Below are positions 33,454 to 44,355 of a stretch of DNA of 64,000 bases, piece after piece. This DNA is from Pseudoxanthomonas taiwanensis (lineage in GTDB: Bacteria > Pseudomonadota > Gammaproteobacteria > Xanthomonadales > Xanthomonadaceae): NCBI RefSeq assembly GCF_010093135.1, contig NZ_PDWK01000002.1, positions 40,501-104,500 of the forward strand, read 5' to 3'. The notes beneath the pieces were generated by a model, which searched no databases, was not told the DNA's origin, and worked only from the letters and a program-made list of their open reading frames with translations. A program made the position numbers and the translations under genes. Numbering within the stretch: position 1 is the stretch's first letter; every line of letters starts with the position of its first letter.

Positions 33454-34247
33454 TGCGCATCACCGTGGACCTGCGCGAGGCGGTGATCGCGCTCGCGCGC
33501 CAGGCCGGTGCGGCCATCATGGAGGTCTACGAGAAGGAATTCGACGTAACGCACAAGGAGGATGCCAGCCCGCTGACCGCCGCCGACCTGGCCGCGCACC
33601 GGATCATCGTCGAAGGGCTGGAGAAGCTGACCCCGGGCCTGCCGGTGCTGTCCGAGGAATCGGCCGACGTGCCGTGGGAGACGCGGCGCCACTGGCCCAG
33701 CTACTGGCTGGTGGACCCGCTCGACGGCACCCGCGAATTCGTCAAGCGCAACGGCGAGTTCAGCGTCAACATCGCCCTGATCGTGCAGGGCGCGCCGACG
33801 CTGGGCGTGGTGCAGTCGCCGGTGGGCGGGCAGGTCTGGCACGCCGTGCGCGGCGAGCAGGCCTACCGCCGCGACGGCTGGCGCGACGAGCCGCTGCGCG
33901 TGCGCGCCCCGGCCACCGCGCCGCTGCGGGTGGCCGCCAGCCGTTCGCACCGCGACGCCCGCACCGAGGCGGTGCTCGGGCGCATGGGCCCGATCGAGGA
34001 GGTGGCGCTGGGCTCCTCGCTGAAGTTCTGCCGCATCGCCGAGGGCGCGCTGGACGTGTACCCGCGCTTCGGTCCGACCTCGGAGTGGGACACCGCCGCC
34101 GGGCAGTGCGTGCTGCACGCCGCCGGTGGCGCCCTGCTGGCGGTGGAGACGGGCAAGCCGTTCCGCTACAACCGCCGCGAGACGCTGGTCAACGGCGACT
34201 TCATCGCGCTGGGCGATCCCGATCTGCCCTGGCGCGACTGGGTGTGA
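33453..34247 (+). CDS. cysQ: 3'(2'),5'-bisphosphate nucleotidase CysQ
   Basis: Hydrolyses 3'-phosphoadenosine-5'-phosphate (PAP) to AMP, recycling the by-product of PAPS-dependent sulfation and sulfate reduction. The 264 residues have the inositol-monophosphatase-fold metal motifs LSEESAD, WLVDPLDGTREFVKRNGEF and SEWDTAAGQCVLHAAGG, plus KEDASPLTAADLAAH near the N-terminus. The start overlaps the nudE stop. PAP is also released by the sulfotransferase encoded at 50525-51904, so this enzyme would clear its product, though the two loci are 16 kb apart. Confidence 0.94.
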   Translation: MRITVDLREAVIALARQAGAAIMEVYEKEFDVTHKEDASPLTAADLAAHRIIVEGLEKLTPGLPVLSEESADVPWETRRHWPSYWLVDPLDGTREFVKRNGEFSVNIALIVQGAPTLGVVQSPVGGQVWHAVRGEQAYRRDGWRDEPLRVRAPATAPLRVAASRSHRDARTEAVLGRMGPIEEVALGSSLKFCRIAEGALDVYPRFGPTSEWDTAAGQCVLHAAGGALLAVETGKPFRYNRRETLVNGDFIALGDPDLPWRDWV

Positions 34248-34292
34248 GCGCGCGGCCGGCGCCGCGCCATCGCCTTGTCCGCGGCGACACGC

Positions 34293-34298
34293 TACAGT
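34293..34298 (+). promoter_or_regulatory. -10 element TACAGT, leaderless promoter for mazG
   Basis: CGCTACAGTCGGCGC ends 6 nt before the mazG ATG at 34305, the same spacing as in ubiH and the GT2 gene. Confidence 0.4.
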
Positions 34299-34304
34299 CG
34301 GCGC

Positions 34305-35126
34305 ATGGATGACATGCGCCGACCGATCGACCGCCTGCTCGGCATCATGGCCCGCCTGCGCGACCCGCAGGGCGGCTGCCCGTGGGATCTGGAGCAGGAT
34401 TTCTCCACCATCGCCCCGTACACGATCGAGGAGGCCTACGAGGTGGCCGACGCGATCGACCGCGGCGACATGCAGGCACTGAAGGACGAGCTGGGCGACC
34501 TGCTGCTGCAGGTGGTGTTCCATGCCCGCATGGCCGAGGAGCAGGGCGCGTTCGCCTTCGATGACGTGGCCACCGCGATCGCCGACAAGATGGTGCGCCG
34601 GCACCCGCACGTGTTCGGCGAGGCCAGCTTCGCCGACGCCGAGGAGCAGACCCGCAGCTGGGAGGCGATCAAGCGCGCCGAGCGCGAGGCCGCCGGCGAG
34701 GAGGACCGCTCGGCCCTGGCCGGGATCTCGCGTGGCCAGCCGGAATGGCAGCGCGCGGTGAAGCTGCAGGCGCGCGCCGCGCGGGTCGGCTTCGACTGGC
34801 CCGGCCCGGAGCCGGTGCTGGACAAGCTGCAGGAGGAGCTGGAGGAGGTGCGCGCCGAGTTCGCCCGCGGCGACGCGGCCGCCAACCGCGCGCGCCTGCA
34901 GGAGGAGATCGGCGACCTGCTGTTCGTCTGCGCCAACCTGGCCCGCCACACCGGTGTGGACGTGGGCGCGGCGTTGCGCCAGGCCAACCTCAAGTTCGAA
35001 CGCCGTTTCCGCGCCATGGAGGCGCTGGCCGAGGCCGACGGCACCCCGCTGCACACCCTGGACCTGCAGGCCCAGGACGCCTACTGGGAGCGGGCCAAGC
35101 GCCGCGAGCGCGGCCAGCCCGGTTGA
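34305..35126 (+). CDS. mazG: Nucleoside triphosphate pyrophosphohydrolase MazG
   Basis: Hydrolyses (d)NTPs and ppGpp-related substrates to monophosphates. The 273 residues contain two MazG helical domains. The first has [33 protein letters not shown] and [17 protein letters not shown]; the second has EEELEEV-type [13 protein letters not shown] and [18 protein letters not shown]. The EExxE and ExxD metal ligands are present in both. ATG 34305 is preferred over TTG 34275 because the leaderless -10 lies just before it. The ynfA gene follows with overlap or a short gap. Confidence 0.94.
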   Translation: MDDMRRPIDRLLGIMARLRDPQGGCPWDLEQDFSTIAPYTIEEAYEVADAIDRGDMQALKDELGDLLLQVVFHARMAEEQGAFAFDDVATAIADKMVRRHPHVFGEASFADAEEQTRSWEAIKRAEREAAGEEDRSALAGISRGQPEWQRAVKLQARAARVGFDWPGPEPVLDKLQEELEEVRAEFARGDAAANRARLQEEIGDLLFVCANLARHTGVDVGAALRQANLKFERRFRAMEALAEADGTPLHTLDLQAQDAYWERAKRRERGQPG

Positions 35127-35137
35127 CGGGCCGCGCC

Positions 35138-35464
35138 GTGGCCACCGCGCTGCTGTTCCTCGCCACCGCCCTGGCCGAGATCGGCGGCTGCTGGCTGGTG
35201 TGGGCCTGGCTGCGCGGCGGCCGCAGCGCCTGGCTGCTGCTGCCGGCGGCCGCGTCCCTGGCGCTGTTTGCCTGGCTGCTGACCCTGCACCCGACCGCCG
35301 CCGGGCGGGTGTATGCCGCCTACGGCGGGGTGTACGTGGCCGTGGCCCTGCTGTGGCTGTGGGCGGTGGACGGGGTGCGCCCGACCCGCTGGGACCTGCT
35401 GGGCGCGGTGCTGTGCCTGGCCGGCATGGCGGTGATCATGTTCGCCCCGCGCCAGCAGGGCTGA
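35138..35464 (+). CDS. ynfA: YnfA/UPF0060 small membrane protein
   Basis: A four-helix inner-membrane protein of about 108 residues, structurally related to small multidrug resistance (SMR) exporters. The pattern [54 protein letters not shown] and [19 protein letters not shown] is a full-length match to E. coli YnfA. The start is uncertain: GTG 35138 gives the family length; TTG 35123 would add five residues and overlap the mazG stop by TTGA. Its transport substrate is not established. Confidence 0.9.
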   Translation: MATALLFLATALAEIGGCWLVWAWLRGGRSAWLLLPAAASLALFAWLLTLHPTAAGRVYAAYGGVYVAVALLWLWAVDGVRPTRWDLLGAVLCLAGMAVIMFAPRQQG

Positions 35465-35471
35465 GCGCGCC

Positions 35472-35849
35472 TCAGCCGGCCGCGGCGGCGGCCGGGCCGT
35501 CGTAGAACATCAGGAAGGCCGCGCCGACGATCAGCACGAAGGCCGCGTAGTGGTTCCACTTCAGCGGCTGGCCGAGGAACCAGGCCGAGAAGCCGGCGAA
35601 CACCACCAGGGTGATGATCTCCTGGATGGTCTTCAGCTGCACCACCGAGTACACCGAGCTGCCCAGGCGGTTGGCCGGCACCATCAGCATGTACTCGAAG
35701 AAGGCGATGCCCCAGCTCGCCAGCACCGCCAGCAGCAGCGGTGAGTGCTTGAACTTCAGGTGCCCGTACCAGGCGAAGGTCATGAACACGTTGCTGGCCA
35801 GCAGCATCAGCACCGGCAGCAGGTAGGCGGTCAGCGGGACAGGGGGCAT
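35472..35849 (-). CDS. DMT-superfamily small membrane protein (DUF486)
   Basis: A 125-residue protein with four predicted membrane helices: LTAYLLPVLMLLASNVFMTF, LLLAVLASWGIAFFEYMLMV, IITLVVFAGFSAWFLG and HYAAFVLIVGAAFLMFYDG. FAWYGHLKF, PANRLGS and QLKTIQEIITLVVF are characteristic of DUF486, a branch of the drug/metabolite transporter superfamily. The start at ATG 35849 gives MPPVPLTAYLLP. It converges with ynfA (7 bp between the stops). Function unknown. Confidence 0.88.
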   Translation of the reverse strand: MPPVPLTAYLLPVLMLLASNVFMTFAWYGHLKFKHSPLLLAVLASWGIAFFEYMLMVPANRLGSSVYSVVQLKTIQEIITLVVFAGFSAWFLGQPLKWNHYAAFVLIVGAAFLMFYDGPAAAAAG

Positions 35850-35910
35850 GGCGCGGAATGCGGCGTGGAAAGGCGCGCAGCATACCCCGGCCGCGGCCGG
35901 GCGCGGCGGC

Positions 35911-38390
35911 TCAGGTCCCGCGCAGGGCCAGCGCCGGCGGGGTGCGCAGGATGCGGCGGGGGCCGGCCCAGCCGGCCAGCACCGCCAGCAGCACGCCGCC
36001 GGCCACGCCGGCCAGCAGCGGCGGCCAGGGCGGCGGCAGGGCCAGCTCGAACAGCTGCCGCGCCACCACCATGCCGATGGCCGCGGCGGCGCCGGCGGCC
36101 GGCAGCGCCGCCAGCAGGCCGAGCGCGGCGAACTCCACCAGCATGGCGCCGCGCAGCTGGCCGCGGCGCGCGCCAAGGGTGCGCAGCACCGCGCTGTCGT
36201 AGCGGCGCTCGGCGGCGGTGGCCTGCAGCGCGGCCAGCAGCACCAGCACGCCGGCGGCCAGGCTGAAGGCCATGACCAGCTGCACCGCCTGGGACACCCG
36301 CTCCATCACCTCGCGCACCCGCGCCAGGATGGCCTGGATGTCCAGCAGCGAGAGGTTGGGGTACTCGCGCATCAGCGGGGCCAGCCGTGCGGTCCGCCCC
36401 GGCGGCAGGTGGAAGCTGGAGACCAGGCTGTACGGTGCCTCGCCCACCGCGCCGGCGTTGAGCAGCAGGAAGAAGTTGACCCGGAAGGAGTCCCAGTCGG
36501 CCTTGCGCAGGCTGGTGACGGTGAAGGTGCGCTCCTGCTCGCCCAGCTGCAGGGTCAGGGTGTCGCCCGGGCCCACGCCGTAGCGGCGCGCCCAGCCTTC
36601 CTCCACCGAGGCCTCGGCCGCGGTGCTGTCGGGCGCCCAGAAGCGGCCCTCCAGCAGGGTGTTGGCCGGGGGGAAGGTGTGCCGCCAGGTGACGTTGACC
36701 GGCCGGTTGGCCTCGTCCGGGTCGCCGTTGCCGGCCTCCTGCACGCGCCGCGGCGGCTGGCCGTTGATCGCCAGCAGGCGGCCCGTGCCGAACGGCTGCA
36801 GGTCCGGGTCGGCCACGCCCAGGGCGCGCAGCCGCGCCTCCACCGCCTGCGCCTGGTCGCGCTGGATGTTGATCAGGAAATGGTTGGGCGTGTCCGCCGG
36901 CAGGCGCTGCCGCCACTGCGCCAGCAGCCCGGGGCCGATCACCGCCAGCAGCAGCAGCGCGCACAGCGACAGGGACAGGCCGACCAGCTGCGTCAGCACC
37001 AGCCCGCGGCGCCGGGTCAGCGCGGCCAGGCCCAGCCGCCAGGGGCCGCGCAGCCGGCGCTGCAGGCGCCGCACCAGGGCCAGCAGCAGCGCCCCGGCCA
37101 TGGCGGTGGCCGCCGCCAGCACGGCCAGGCCGCCCAGCACCCACAGCGCCAGCTCCAGGTCGCCGCTGGCCCGCACCGCCAGGGCCAGGGTCGCCGCCAG
37201 CGCGGCCGGGGAGGCCGGGGCCGGGGCCGGACGCGGCCCGCCGTAGCCGCGGTTGAGCACGCGCATCGGCGGCCCGCCGCGCAGGCGCAGCAGTGGCGGC
37301 AGGCCGAAGCCGAACAGCAGCACCAGGCCGATGCCGGCTCCACCCAGCACCGGCGCGGCCTGCGGCAGCGGCAGCCGTGCCGGCAGCAGGCTGCCCATCA
37401 GTTCGACCAGGGCCAGCTGCGCCAGCACGCCCAGGCCGACGCCCAGCGCGCAGGCCGGCACGGCCAGCAGGAGCAGTTGCAGCGCCAGCGCGGCGAGGAT
37501 GTCACGCTGGCGCGCGCCCAGGCAGCGCAGCACCGCGACCGTGTCGATGCGGCGGCGGGCGAAGCGGTTGCCGGCCAGGGCCATGGCCACGCCGGCCAGC
37601 AGCACCGCCATCAGCGCCGACAGCGCCAGGAAGCGGCCGGAGCGGTCGAACGCCGCGCGCAGGCCGCGCTGGGCGGCCTCCACGCCGACCAGGCGCAGGC
37701 CGTCCAGCCGCGGTTCCAGCCAGGCCCGCATCGCGGCGATGGCGGCCGGCTCGCCGGCGAACATCAGCCGGTACGCGGCGCGGCTGCCCGGGCCCAGCAG
37801 CCCGGCCGCATCCACGTCGTCGCGATGCACCAGCAGGGGCGGGGCCATCTGCAGCAGGTCGCCGGAGGCGTCCGGCTCGGCCACCAGCACACCGGTGATG
37901 CGCACCTGGCCGGCGCCCAGCTCGATGGTGTCGCCCACCGCCACGCCCAGCGCCTCGAGCAGGCGCGGGTCGGCATAGGCCTGGCCGCGGCCGGGAGCGG
38001 GTGCGGTTTCCGGGTGCAGGCCGGCGCGGTCGCGCGCCACCTTCAGCTCGCCGCGCAGCGGGTAGTGCCCGTCCACGCCGCGCACGGTGGCCATCTGGCT
38101 GGCCTGGCCGTGGAACAGCACGCTGGCGAAGGCCACGGAGCGCGCGCTGCGCAGGCCGCGCCGCGCCGCCTCGGCGGCGAATTCCGCCGGGGGTTCCACC
38201 CGGCCCTGCACGCCCAGGTCGCCGCCGATGATCTCGGCGGCGCTGCGTTCCAGCGCCAGGTTGACCCGGTCCACCAGGGTGCCGACCGCGGTCATCGCCG
38301 CCACGCCCAGCACCAGCGCGGCGGCCACGGTCAGCAGGTCGCCGCCGGCCAGCTCGCGGCGCAGCGCACGGACGGCGTGGCGTAGCGGGT

Positions 38391-38394
<4 letters not shown>
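35911..38394 (-). CDS. ybbP: YbbP-type ABC transporter permease (FtsX-like)
   Basis: An 827-residue inner-membrane protein with two FtsX/MacB-like permease halves and about ten membrane helices. The first helix is near residues 20-38. Four-helix groups follow (ALSALMAVLLAGVAMALAG, LGGLAVLAAATAMAGALLL, VGLSLSLCALLLLAVIGPGL and LVMAFSLAAGVLVLLAALQA), with large periplasmic loops between. VAVLRCLGARQRDILAALAL and SAVLRTLGARRGQLRGAM are the coupling helices. It overlaps the ATPase gene ybbA by ATGA. In E. coli the same ybbA-ybbP pair lies divergent from tesA. The substrate is unknown; a lipid or hydrophobic compound is assumed because of that link. Confidence 0.88.
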
Positions 38395-39115
<721 letters not shown>

Positions 39116-39143
<28 letters not shown>

Positions 39144-39784
39144 GGCAGGCTCGGATCCGCGGCTGGCTGCTGGCAGCCTGCCTGCTGGTCCCCGGCCTGG
39201 CCTGTGCCGAAGGTACGGTGCTGGTGCTGGGCGACAGCCTCAGTGCCGCCCACAACATACCGGCCGGGCAGGGCTGGGTCAGCCTGCTGGAGCAGCGCCT
39301 GCGCCGCGAGCTGCGCGATCCGCCGGCGGTGGTCAACGCCAGCATCAGTGGCGAGACCTCGGCCGGGGCGCTGGCGCGCCTGCCGGACCTGCTGCGGAAG
39401 CACCGGCCGACGGTGGTGGTGATCGCCCTGGGCGGCAACGACGCCCTGCGTGGGCTGCCGCCGGCGCAGCTGCGCGGCAACCTGGAGCGCATGGCCACCC
39501 TCAGCCGCCAGGCCGGGGCGCGGGTGCTGCTGCTCGGCATCGACGTGCCGCCCAACTACGGCCCGGCCTACCGCGAGCGCCTGCGCCGGACCTACGCCGA
39601 GGTGGCGCAGGCCCAGGGCGCGGCGCTGGTGCCGTTCATGCTGGAGGGGGTGGCCCTGGAGCCGGGGATGATGCAGGCCGACGGCCTGCACCCCACCGCC
39701 GCCGCGCAGCCGCGGGTGCTGGACAACGTCTGGCCGGCGCTGCGCCCGCTCCTGGCCCCCGCGACGGGCCGCGGCGGAGGCTGA
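39116..39784 (+). CDS. tesA: Acyl-CoA thioesterase I / arylesterase TesA
   Basis: Periplasmic SGNH-type esterase (thioesterase I/protease I/lysophospholipase L1). The 222 residues have a signal peptide (GWLLAACLLVPGLACA, cleaved about residue 31), then block I LVLGDSLSAAHN (nucleophile Ser), SGETSAGAL (Gly block), VVVIALGGNDALRG (Asn) and DGLHPTAAAQ (catalytic Asp/His). GGGAG lies 6 nt before ATG 39116; ATG 39122 is an in-frame alternative. It is divergent from, and overlaps, ybbA, repeating the E. coli layout. Confidence 0.94.
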
Positions 39785-39851
39785 GCAGCCTTCACATCGC
39801 CTCTACCGCCCCTGCGGCATGTTTCACAAAGCTGAAGACATGGAGGCTGGC

Positions 39852-40583
39852 ATGCGCCAAGGCAAAGAGACTTCCGGACTGGTGCTGGTCGTCGAGGACA
39901 ACCGCAACATTTCCGAGATGATCGGCGAGTACCTGGAAAGCCGCGGCTTCGAGGTCGACTACGCCGCCGACGGCCTGGACGGCTACCGGCTGGCGGCCGA
40001 GAACACCTACGACGCGGTGGTGCTGGACCTGATGCTGCCGCGCCTGGACGGCATCGAGGTCTGCCGCCGCCTGCGCACCGACGCGCGCAAGTCCACCCCC
40101 GTGCTGATGCTCACCGCCCGCGACACCCTGGACGACAAGCTCACCGGTCTGGGGCACGGCGCCGACGACTACCTGACCAAGCCGTTCGCCATCCAGGAGC
40201 TGGAGGCGCGCCTGCGCGCGCTGATCCGCCGCGAGCGCCGCCAGGTGGGTTCGGAGGTGCTGACCGTCGCTGACCTGGTGCTGGATCCGGTCAGCATGCG
40301 GGTGACCCGCGGCGGCGTGGAACTGCAGCTCTCGCCCATCGGCCTGAAGCTGCTGACCATCCTCATGCGCGAGTCCCCGCGCGTGGTCAGCCGCCAGGAG
40401 ATCGAGCGCGAGATCTGGGGCAACAGCCTGCCGGATTCGGACACCCTGCGCAGCCACCTGTACAACCTGCGCAAGGTGATCGACAAGCCGTTCGACCGCC
40501 CGCTGCTGCACACCGTGCAGAGCGCGGGGTATCGTGTGGCCGACATCGCCCAGCCCGTGACCGCTTCCACCACTTCTTCCTGA
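39852..40583 (+). CDS. OmpR/PhoP-family response regulator
   Basis: DNA-binding regulator of a two-component system. The 243 residues have a receiver (LVVEDNRNISEMI, VVLDLMLPRLDG with the phospho-acceptor Asp, MLTARD, YLTKPF) and a C-terminal winged-helix trans_reg_C domain (ELQLSPIGLKLLTILMRE, SRQEIEREIWG, DTLRSHLYNLRKVIDKPF, VQSAGYRV). Start ATG 39852 is chosen because GGAGG lies 5 nt upstream; an earlier in-frame ATG at 39840 overlaps that site. The sensor kinase follows 149 bp later. Targets are unknown; the MacAB-like exporter downstream is a plausible one by position. Confidence 0.9.
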   Translation: MRQGKETSGLVLVVEDNRNISEMIGEYLESRGFEVDYAADGLDGYRLAAENTYDAVVLDLMLPRLDGIEVCRRLRTDARKSTPVLMLTARDTLDDKLTGLGHGADDYLTKPFAIQELEARLRALIRRERRQVGSEVLTVADLVLDPVSMRVTRGGVELQLSPIGLKLLTILMRESPRVVSRQEIEREIWGNSLPDSDTLRSHLYNLRKVIDKPFDRPLLHTVQSAGYRVADIAQPVTASTTSS

Positions 40584-40694
40584 CGGCACGGGCGCGGGCA
40601 TCAGGAACAAGGGGGGCGGGGGACCATGACGCACGCCGGACCGCGGTCGGGGCCGGCATCGTCCGCACTCACGGCGTGGCGATGCCGGGTGGCC

Positions 40695-40700
40695 TACAGT
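40695..40700 (+). promoter_or_regulatory. -10 element TACAGT before the sensor kinase gene
   Basis: GGCCTACAGTCAGCGG ends 32 nt before the kinase ATG. It suggests that the kinase can be transcribed apart from the response regulator. Confidence 0.3.
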
Positions 40701-40732
40701 CAGCGGCCATCAGGTTAACCGCCCCCCCGGCC

Positions 40733-42013
40733 ATGGCCCACGGTCTGCCCCGCAAGATCCGCATCGCCTTCATCGTGCAGATGGCGATGGCGAGCCTAGC
40801 GATCCTCCTCGCCTTCTACGTGGTGGCGCTGCTGTTCAAGTACAGCTTCGTCCAGGCCACCCTGCAGGAGGAGGCGCGGCACTACTGGTCGCTGTACGAG
40901 GCCTCGCCGGCCCAGCCGCCGCCCAACACCCATGTGGTGCGCGGCTACCTGGTCGAGCGCGGCTACTCCACGCTCAACCTGCCGCCGGCCCTGCGCGGGC
41001 TGGGGCCGGGCTTCCACGAGCTGGACGCCGAGGGCCAGATGGTCTGGGTGGACCAGCGCGAGGCCGGCACCCTGTACCTGGTGTTCCTGCGCGACCAGGC
41101 CATGCGCACCGCGGTCTGGTTCGCGGTGATCCCGGCGGTGGCCGCGCTGTTCACCATCTACGGCGCCACCTGGCTCACCTACCGCGCCTCCTCGCGCCTG
41201 GTTTCGCCGGTGGCCTGGCTGGCGCGCCACGTCTCGCGCTGGGACCCGCGCCAGCCGGACGTGGCGGCGCTGGCGCCGGACCGGCTGCCGGCCGACATCC
41301 AGGGCGAGGCCCGGCAGCTGGCCCGCGCCCTGCACGCGCTGGGCCAGCGCGTGGAGGCGCACGTGGCCCGCGAGCGCGACTTCACCCGCGACGCCAGCCA
41401 CGAGCTGCGCACCCCGCTGACCGTGATCCGGGTGGCCTCGGACATCGCCCTGGCCGAGGCGGCCGAGCCGCGGGTGGTGCGCAGCCTGCAGCGCATCCAG
41501 CGCGCCGCCCGCGACATGGAGGCGGTGGTGGACGCCTTCCTGATCCTGGCCCGCGGCGAGGACGTCGAGCCGCAGAGCGAGTGGTTCGACGTGTGCGAGG
41601 TGGTCTACGGCGAGGCCGAGAACGCGCGCAGCATGCTCGGCGACAAGCCGGTGGAGCTGGCGGTGGAGGGCCGTGGCCAGCCGCGCCTGTTCGCCCCGCC
41701 GCGGGGGCTGCACGTGGTCCTGGGCAACCTGCTGCGCAATGCGGGCAGCTACACCGACCGCGGCCAGGTGCGGGTGGTGGTCGAGGACGGGGCGGTGGAG
41801 GTGAGCGACACCGGCATCGGCATGTCCGCCGACGAGCTGGCACACGCCTTCGAGCCGTTCTACCGGGGCGACCGGCCGCAGGGGCCGGGCCTGGGCCTGC
41901 CCATCGTGCGCCGCCTGTGCGACCGCTTCGGCTGGACCGTGCAGCTGGTCAGCAGCGTGGACGCCGGGACCACGGCCACGGTGCGCTTCCCGGACGCCCG
42001 TCCCCCGGACTGA
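40733..42013 (+). CDS. Sensor histidine kinase
   Basis: Membrane-bound partner of the preceding regulator, 426 residues. Two membrane segments (MAMASLAILLAFYVVALLF, about residues 17-35; AVWFAVIPAVAALFTIYGA, about 124-142) enclose a periplasmic sensor of about 88 residues. A HAMP-like stretch, a HisKA domain with DASHELRTPLTVIRVASDIA (phospho-His) and an HATPase_c domain (GNLLRNAGSY, VSDTGIGMS, GPGLGLPIVRRLC) follow. The start at ATG 40733 is set by MAHGLPRKIRIAF; upstream in-frame codons are unconvincing. The signal sensed is not known. Confidence 0.9.
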   Translation: MAHGLPRKIRIAFIVQMAMASLAILLAFYVVALLFKYSFVQATLQEEARHYWSLYEASPAQPPPNTHVVRGYLVERGYSTLNLPPALRGLGPGFHELDAEGQMVWVDQREAGTLYLVFLRDQAMRTAVWFAVIPAVAALFTIYGATWLTYRASSRLVSPVAWLARHVSRWDPRQPDVAALAPDRLPADIQGEARQLARALHALGQRVEAHVARERDFTRDASHELRTPLTVIRVASDIALAEAAEPRVVRSLQRIQRAARDMEAVVDAFLILARGEDVEPQSEWFDVCEVVYGEAENARSMLGDKPVELAVEGRGQPRLFAPPRGLHVVLGNLLRNAGSYTDRGQVRVVVEDGAVEVSDTGIGMSADELAHAFEPFYRGDRPQGPGLGLPIVRRLCDRFGWTVQLVSSVDAGTTATVRFPDARPPD

Positions 42014-42064
42014 CCCGGTCCGCCCGCCGGCACCGGGCGTGTCAACCCGGGCCCGGCCCATGCG

Positions 42065-42070
42065 TTACAT
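42065..42070 (+). promoter_or_regulatory. -10-like TTACAT before the MacA-like gene
   Basis: GCGTTACATTGG ends 30 nt before the ATG at 42101, so the exporter genes may have their own promoter. Confidence 0.3.
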
Positions 42071-42100
42071 TGGACAGCTTTCCTTCCCTGTGCCCATCGC

Positions 42101-43620
42101 ATGAGCCGACCCGCACGTCCGCAGTCCCGTCCCCGCCCGCGCCTGCCGCGCGCCCTGATCGCAGTGGTCGCCCTCGCCGTCATCGGCGGCGGCATCTGGT
42201 ACTGGCAGCAGTACCGGGAGGCGCGCGGCGGGAGCGCGTACCGGACCGCGCCGGTCGAGCGGGGCAACATCCGCGTGGCCATCTCCTCCACCGGCACCCT
42301 CAGCGCCACCTCCACCGTCACCGTCGGCAGCCAGATCTCCGGCCAGGTGACCGAGGTGCTGGTGGACTTCAACGACCGGGTCAGCAAGGGCCAGGTCCTG
42401 GCCCGGATCGACCCCAAGACCTACGAGGCGCAGATCGAACAGGGCAACGCCCAGATCGCCGCCGCCCGCGCCTCGCTGCAGCAGGCCCGCGCGGCGCTGC
42501 GCAACGCCGAGCTGGACTGGCGCCGCAAGGCCGAGCTGGGCGAGCGCAAGCTGGTCTCCCAGGCCGACGTGGACCTGGCCCGCGCCGCCTACGAGCAGGC
42601 CCGCGCCCAGGTCGAGGCCACCGAGGCGCAGATCCGCCAGCAGACCGCCTCGACCCAGACCACCCGGGTCAACCTGGAGCGCACCGTGATCCGCTCGCCG
42701 GTGGATGGCGTGGTGCTGACTCGCAGCATCGAGCCCGGCCAGACCGTGGCCGCCAGCCTGCAGGCCCCGGAGCTGTTCACCATCGCCGAGGACCTGTCCA
42801 AGATGAAGATCGAGCTGTCGGTGGACGAGGCCGACATCGGCCAGGTCCAGCCCGGCCAGCGCGTGACCTTCACCGTGGACGCCTTCCCGGACCGCCAGTT
42901 CCGCGGCGAGGTGCAGCAGGTGCGCCTGGCGGCGACCAGCACCAACAACGTGGTGACCTACCCGGTGGTGGTGAGCGTGGACAACAGCGACGGCACCCTG
43001 CTGCCGGGCCTGACCGTCAACGCCGAGATCGAGGTCAGCCGCCGCGACGACGTGCTGAAGGTCTCCAACGCCGCGCTGCGCTACAAGCCCGCCGACCAGC
43101 CGGCCGACAACGCCTCGGCGCGCGGCCCGCGCGGCGCCGGCATGCTCGAGGACCTGGCCGCGTTCGTCGGCACCATGGAGCTGGCCCCGGTGCAGAAGGC
43201 CGCGTTCGAGACCGACCTGGCCGCCGCCCGCAGGCGCATGGAGGAGATGCGCAAGGCGATGGAGGCGGCGATGCAGGGCGCCCAGCGCGCCGGCGCCGGC
43301 GGCCCGCCGATGATGATGATGGGCGGCGCCCGCGCGCAGCAGCCCAGCGCCGGCGGACAGATGCGCCAGCGCATGCTCGAGCGCTTCCAGCAGGATTTCG
43401 CCGGCTTCTTCGCCACCCTGGACGAGGCGCAGCGCCAGGCGGTGGAGCGCGAGCTGGCCAACCTTGCCGGCGCGCGCCGGGTGACCGTCTACCGGCTGGA
43501 GAACAACCGGCCGGTCCCGGTGGTGGTCCGGGTCGGTGCCAGCGACGGCAGCAGCACCGAGATCGCCGGCGGCGTCAAGGAAGGCGACCTGCTGGTGACC
43601 GGCGAGCGGGCGGCCTCGCG

Positions 43621-43624
<4 letters not shown>
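42101..43624 (+). CDS. MacA-like periplasmic adaptor (HlyD/RND family) with an extra domain
   Basis: Membrane-fusion protein of a MacAB-type tripartite exporter, 507 residues. One N-terminal membrane anchor (IAVVALAVIGGGIWYWQQY, about residues 22-42), a lipoyl half-motif (AISSTGTLSATSTVTVGSQI), a long coiled-coil hairpin (about residues 110-200) and the second lipoyl half (RSPVDGVVLTRSIEPGQTV). The beta-barrel continues to about residue 325 (ISRRDDVLKVSNAAL-like). An insert of about 125 residues (330-458) follows, with Met-rich PMMMMGG and a helical MRQRMLERFQQDFAGF part. It is absent from ordinary MacA. The end is VKEGDLLVTGERA. It overlaps the ATPase gene by ATGA. Confidence 0.88.

Positions 43625-44351
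<727 letters not shown>

Positions 44352-44355
<4 letters not shown>

Noticed and set aside
35848..38385. An 845-codon plus-strand frame opposite ybbP.
   Set aside because: Antisense shadow with Gln/His/Arg-rich composition; ybbP has clear permease helices and a coupled ATPase gene.
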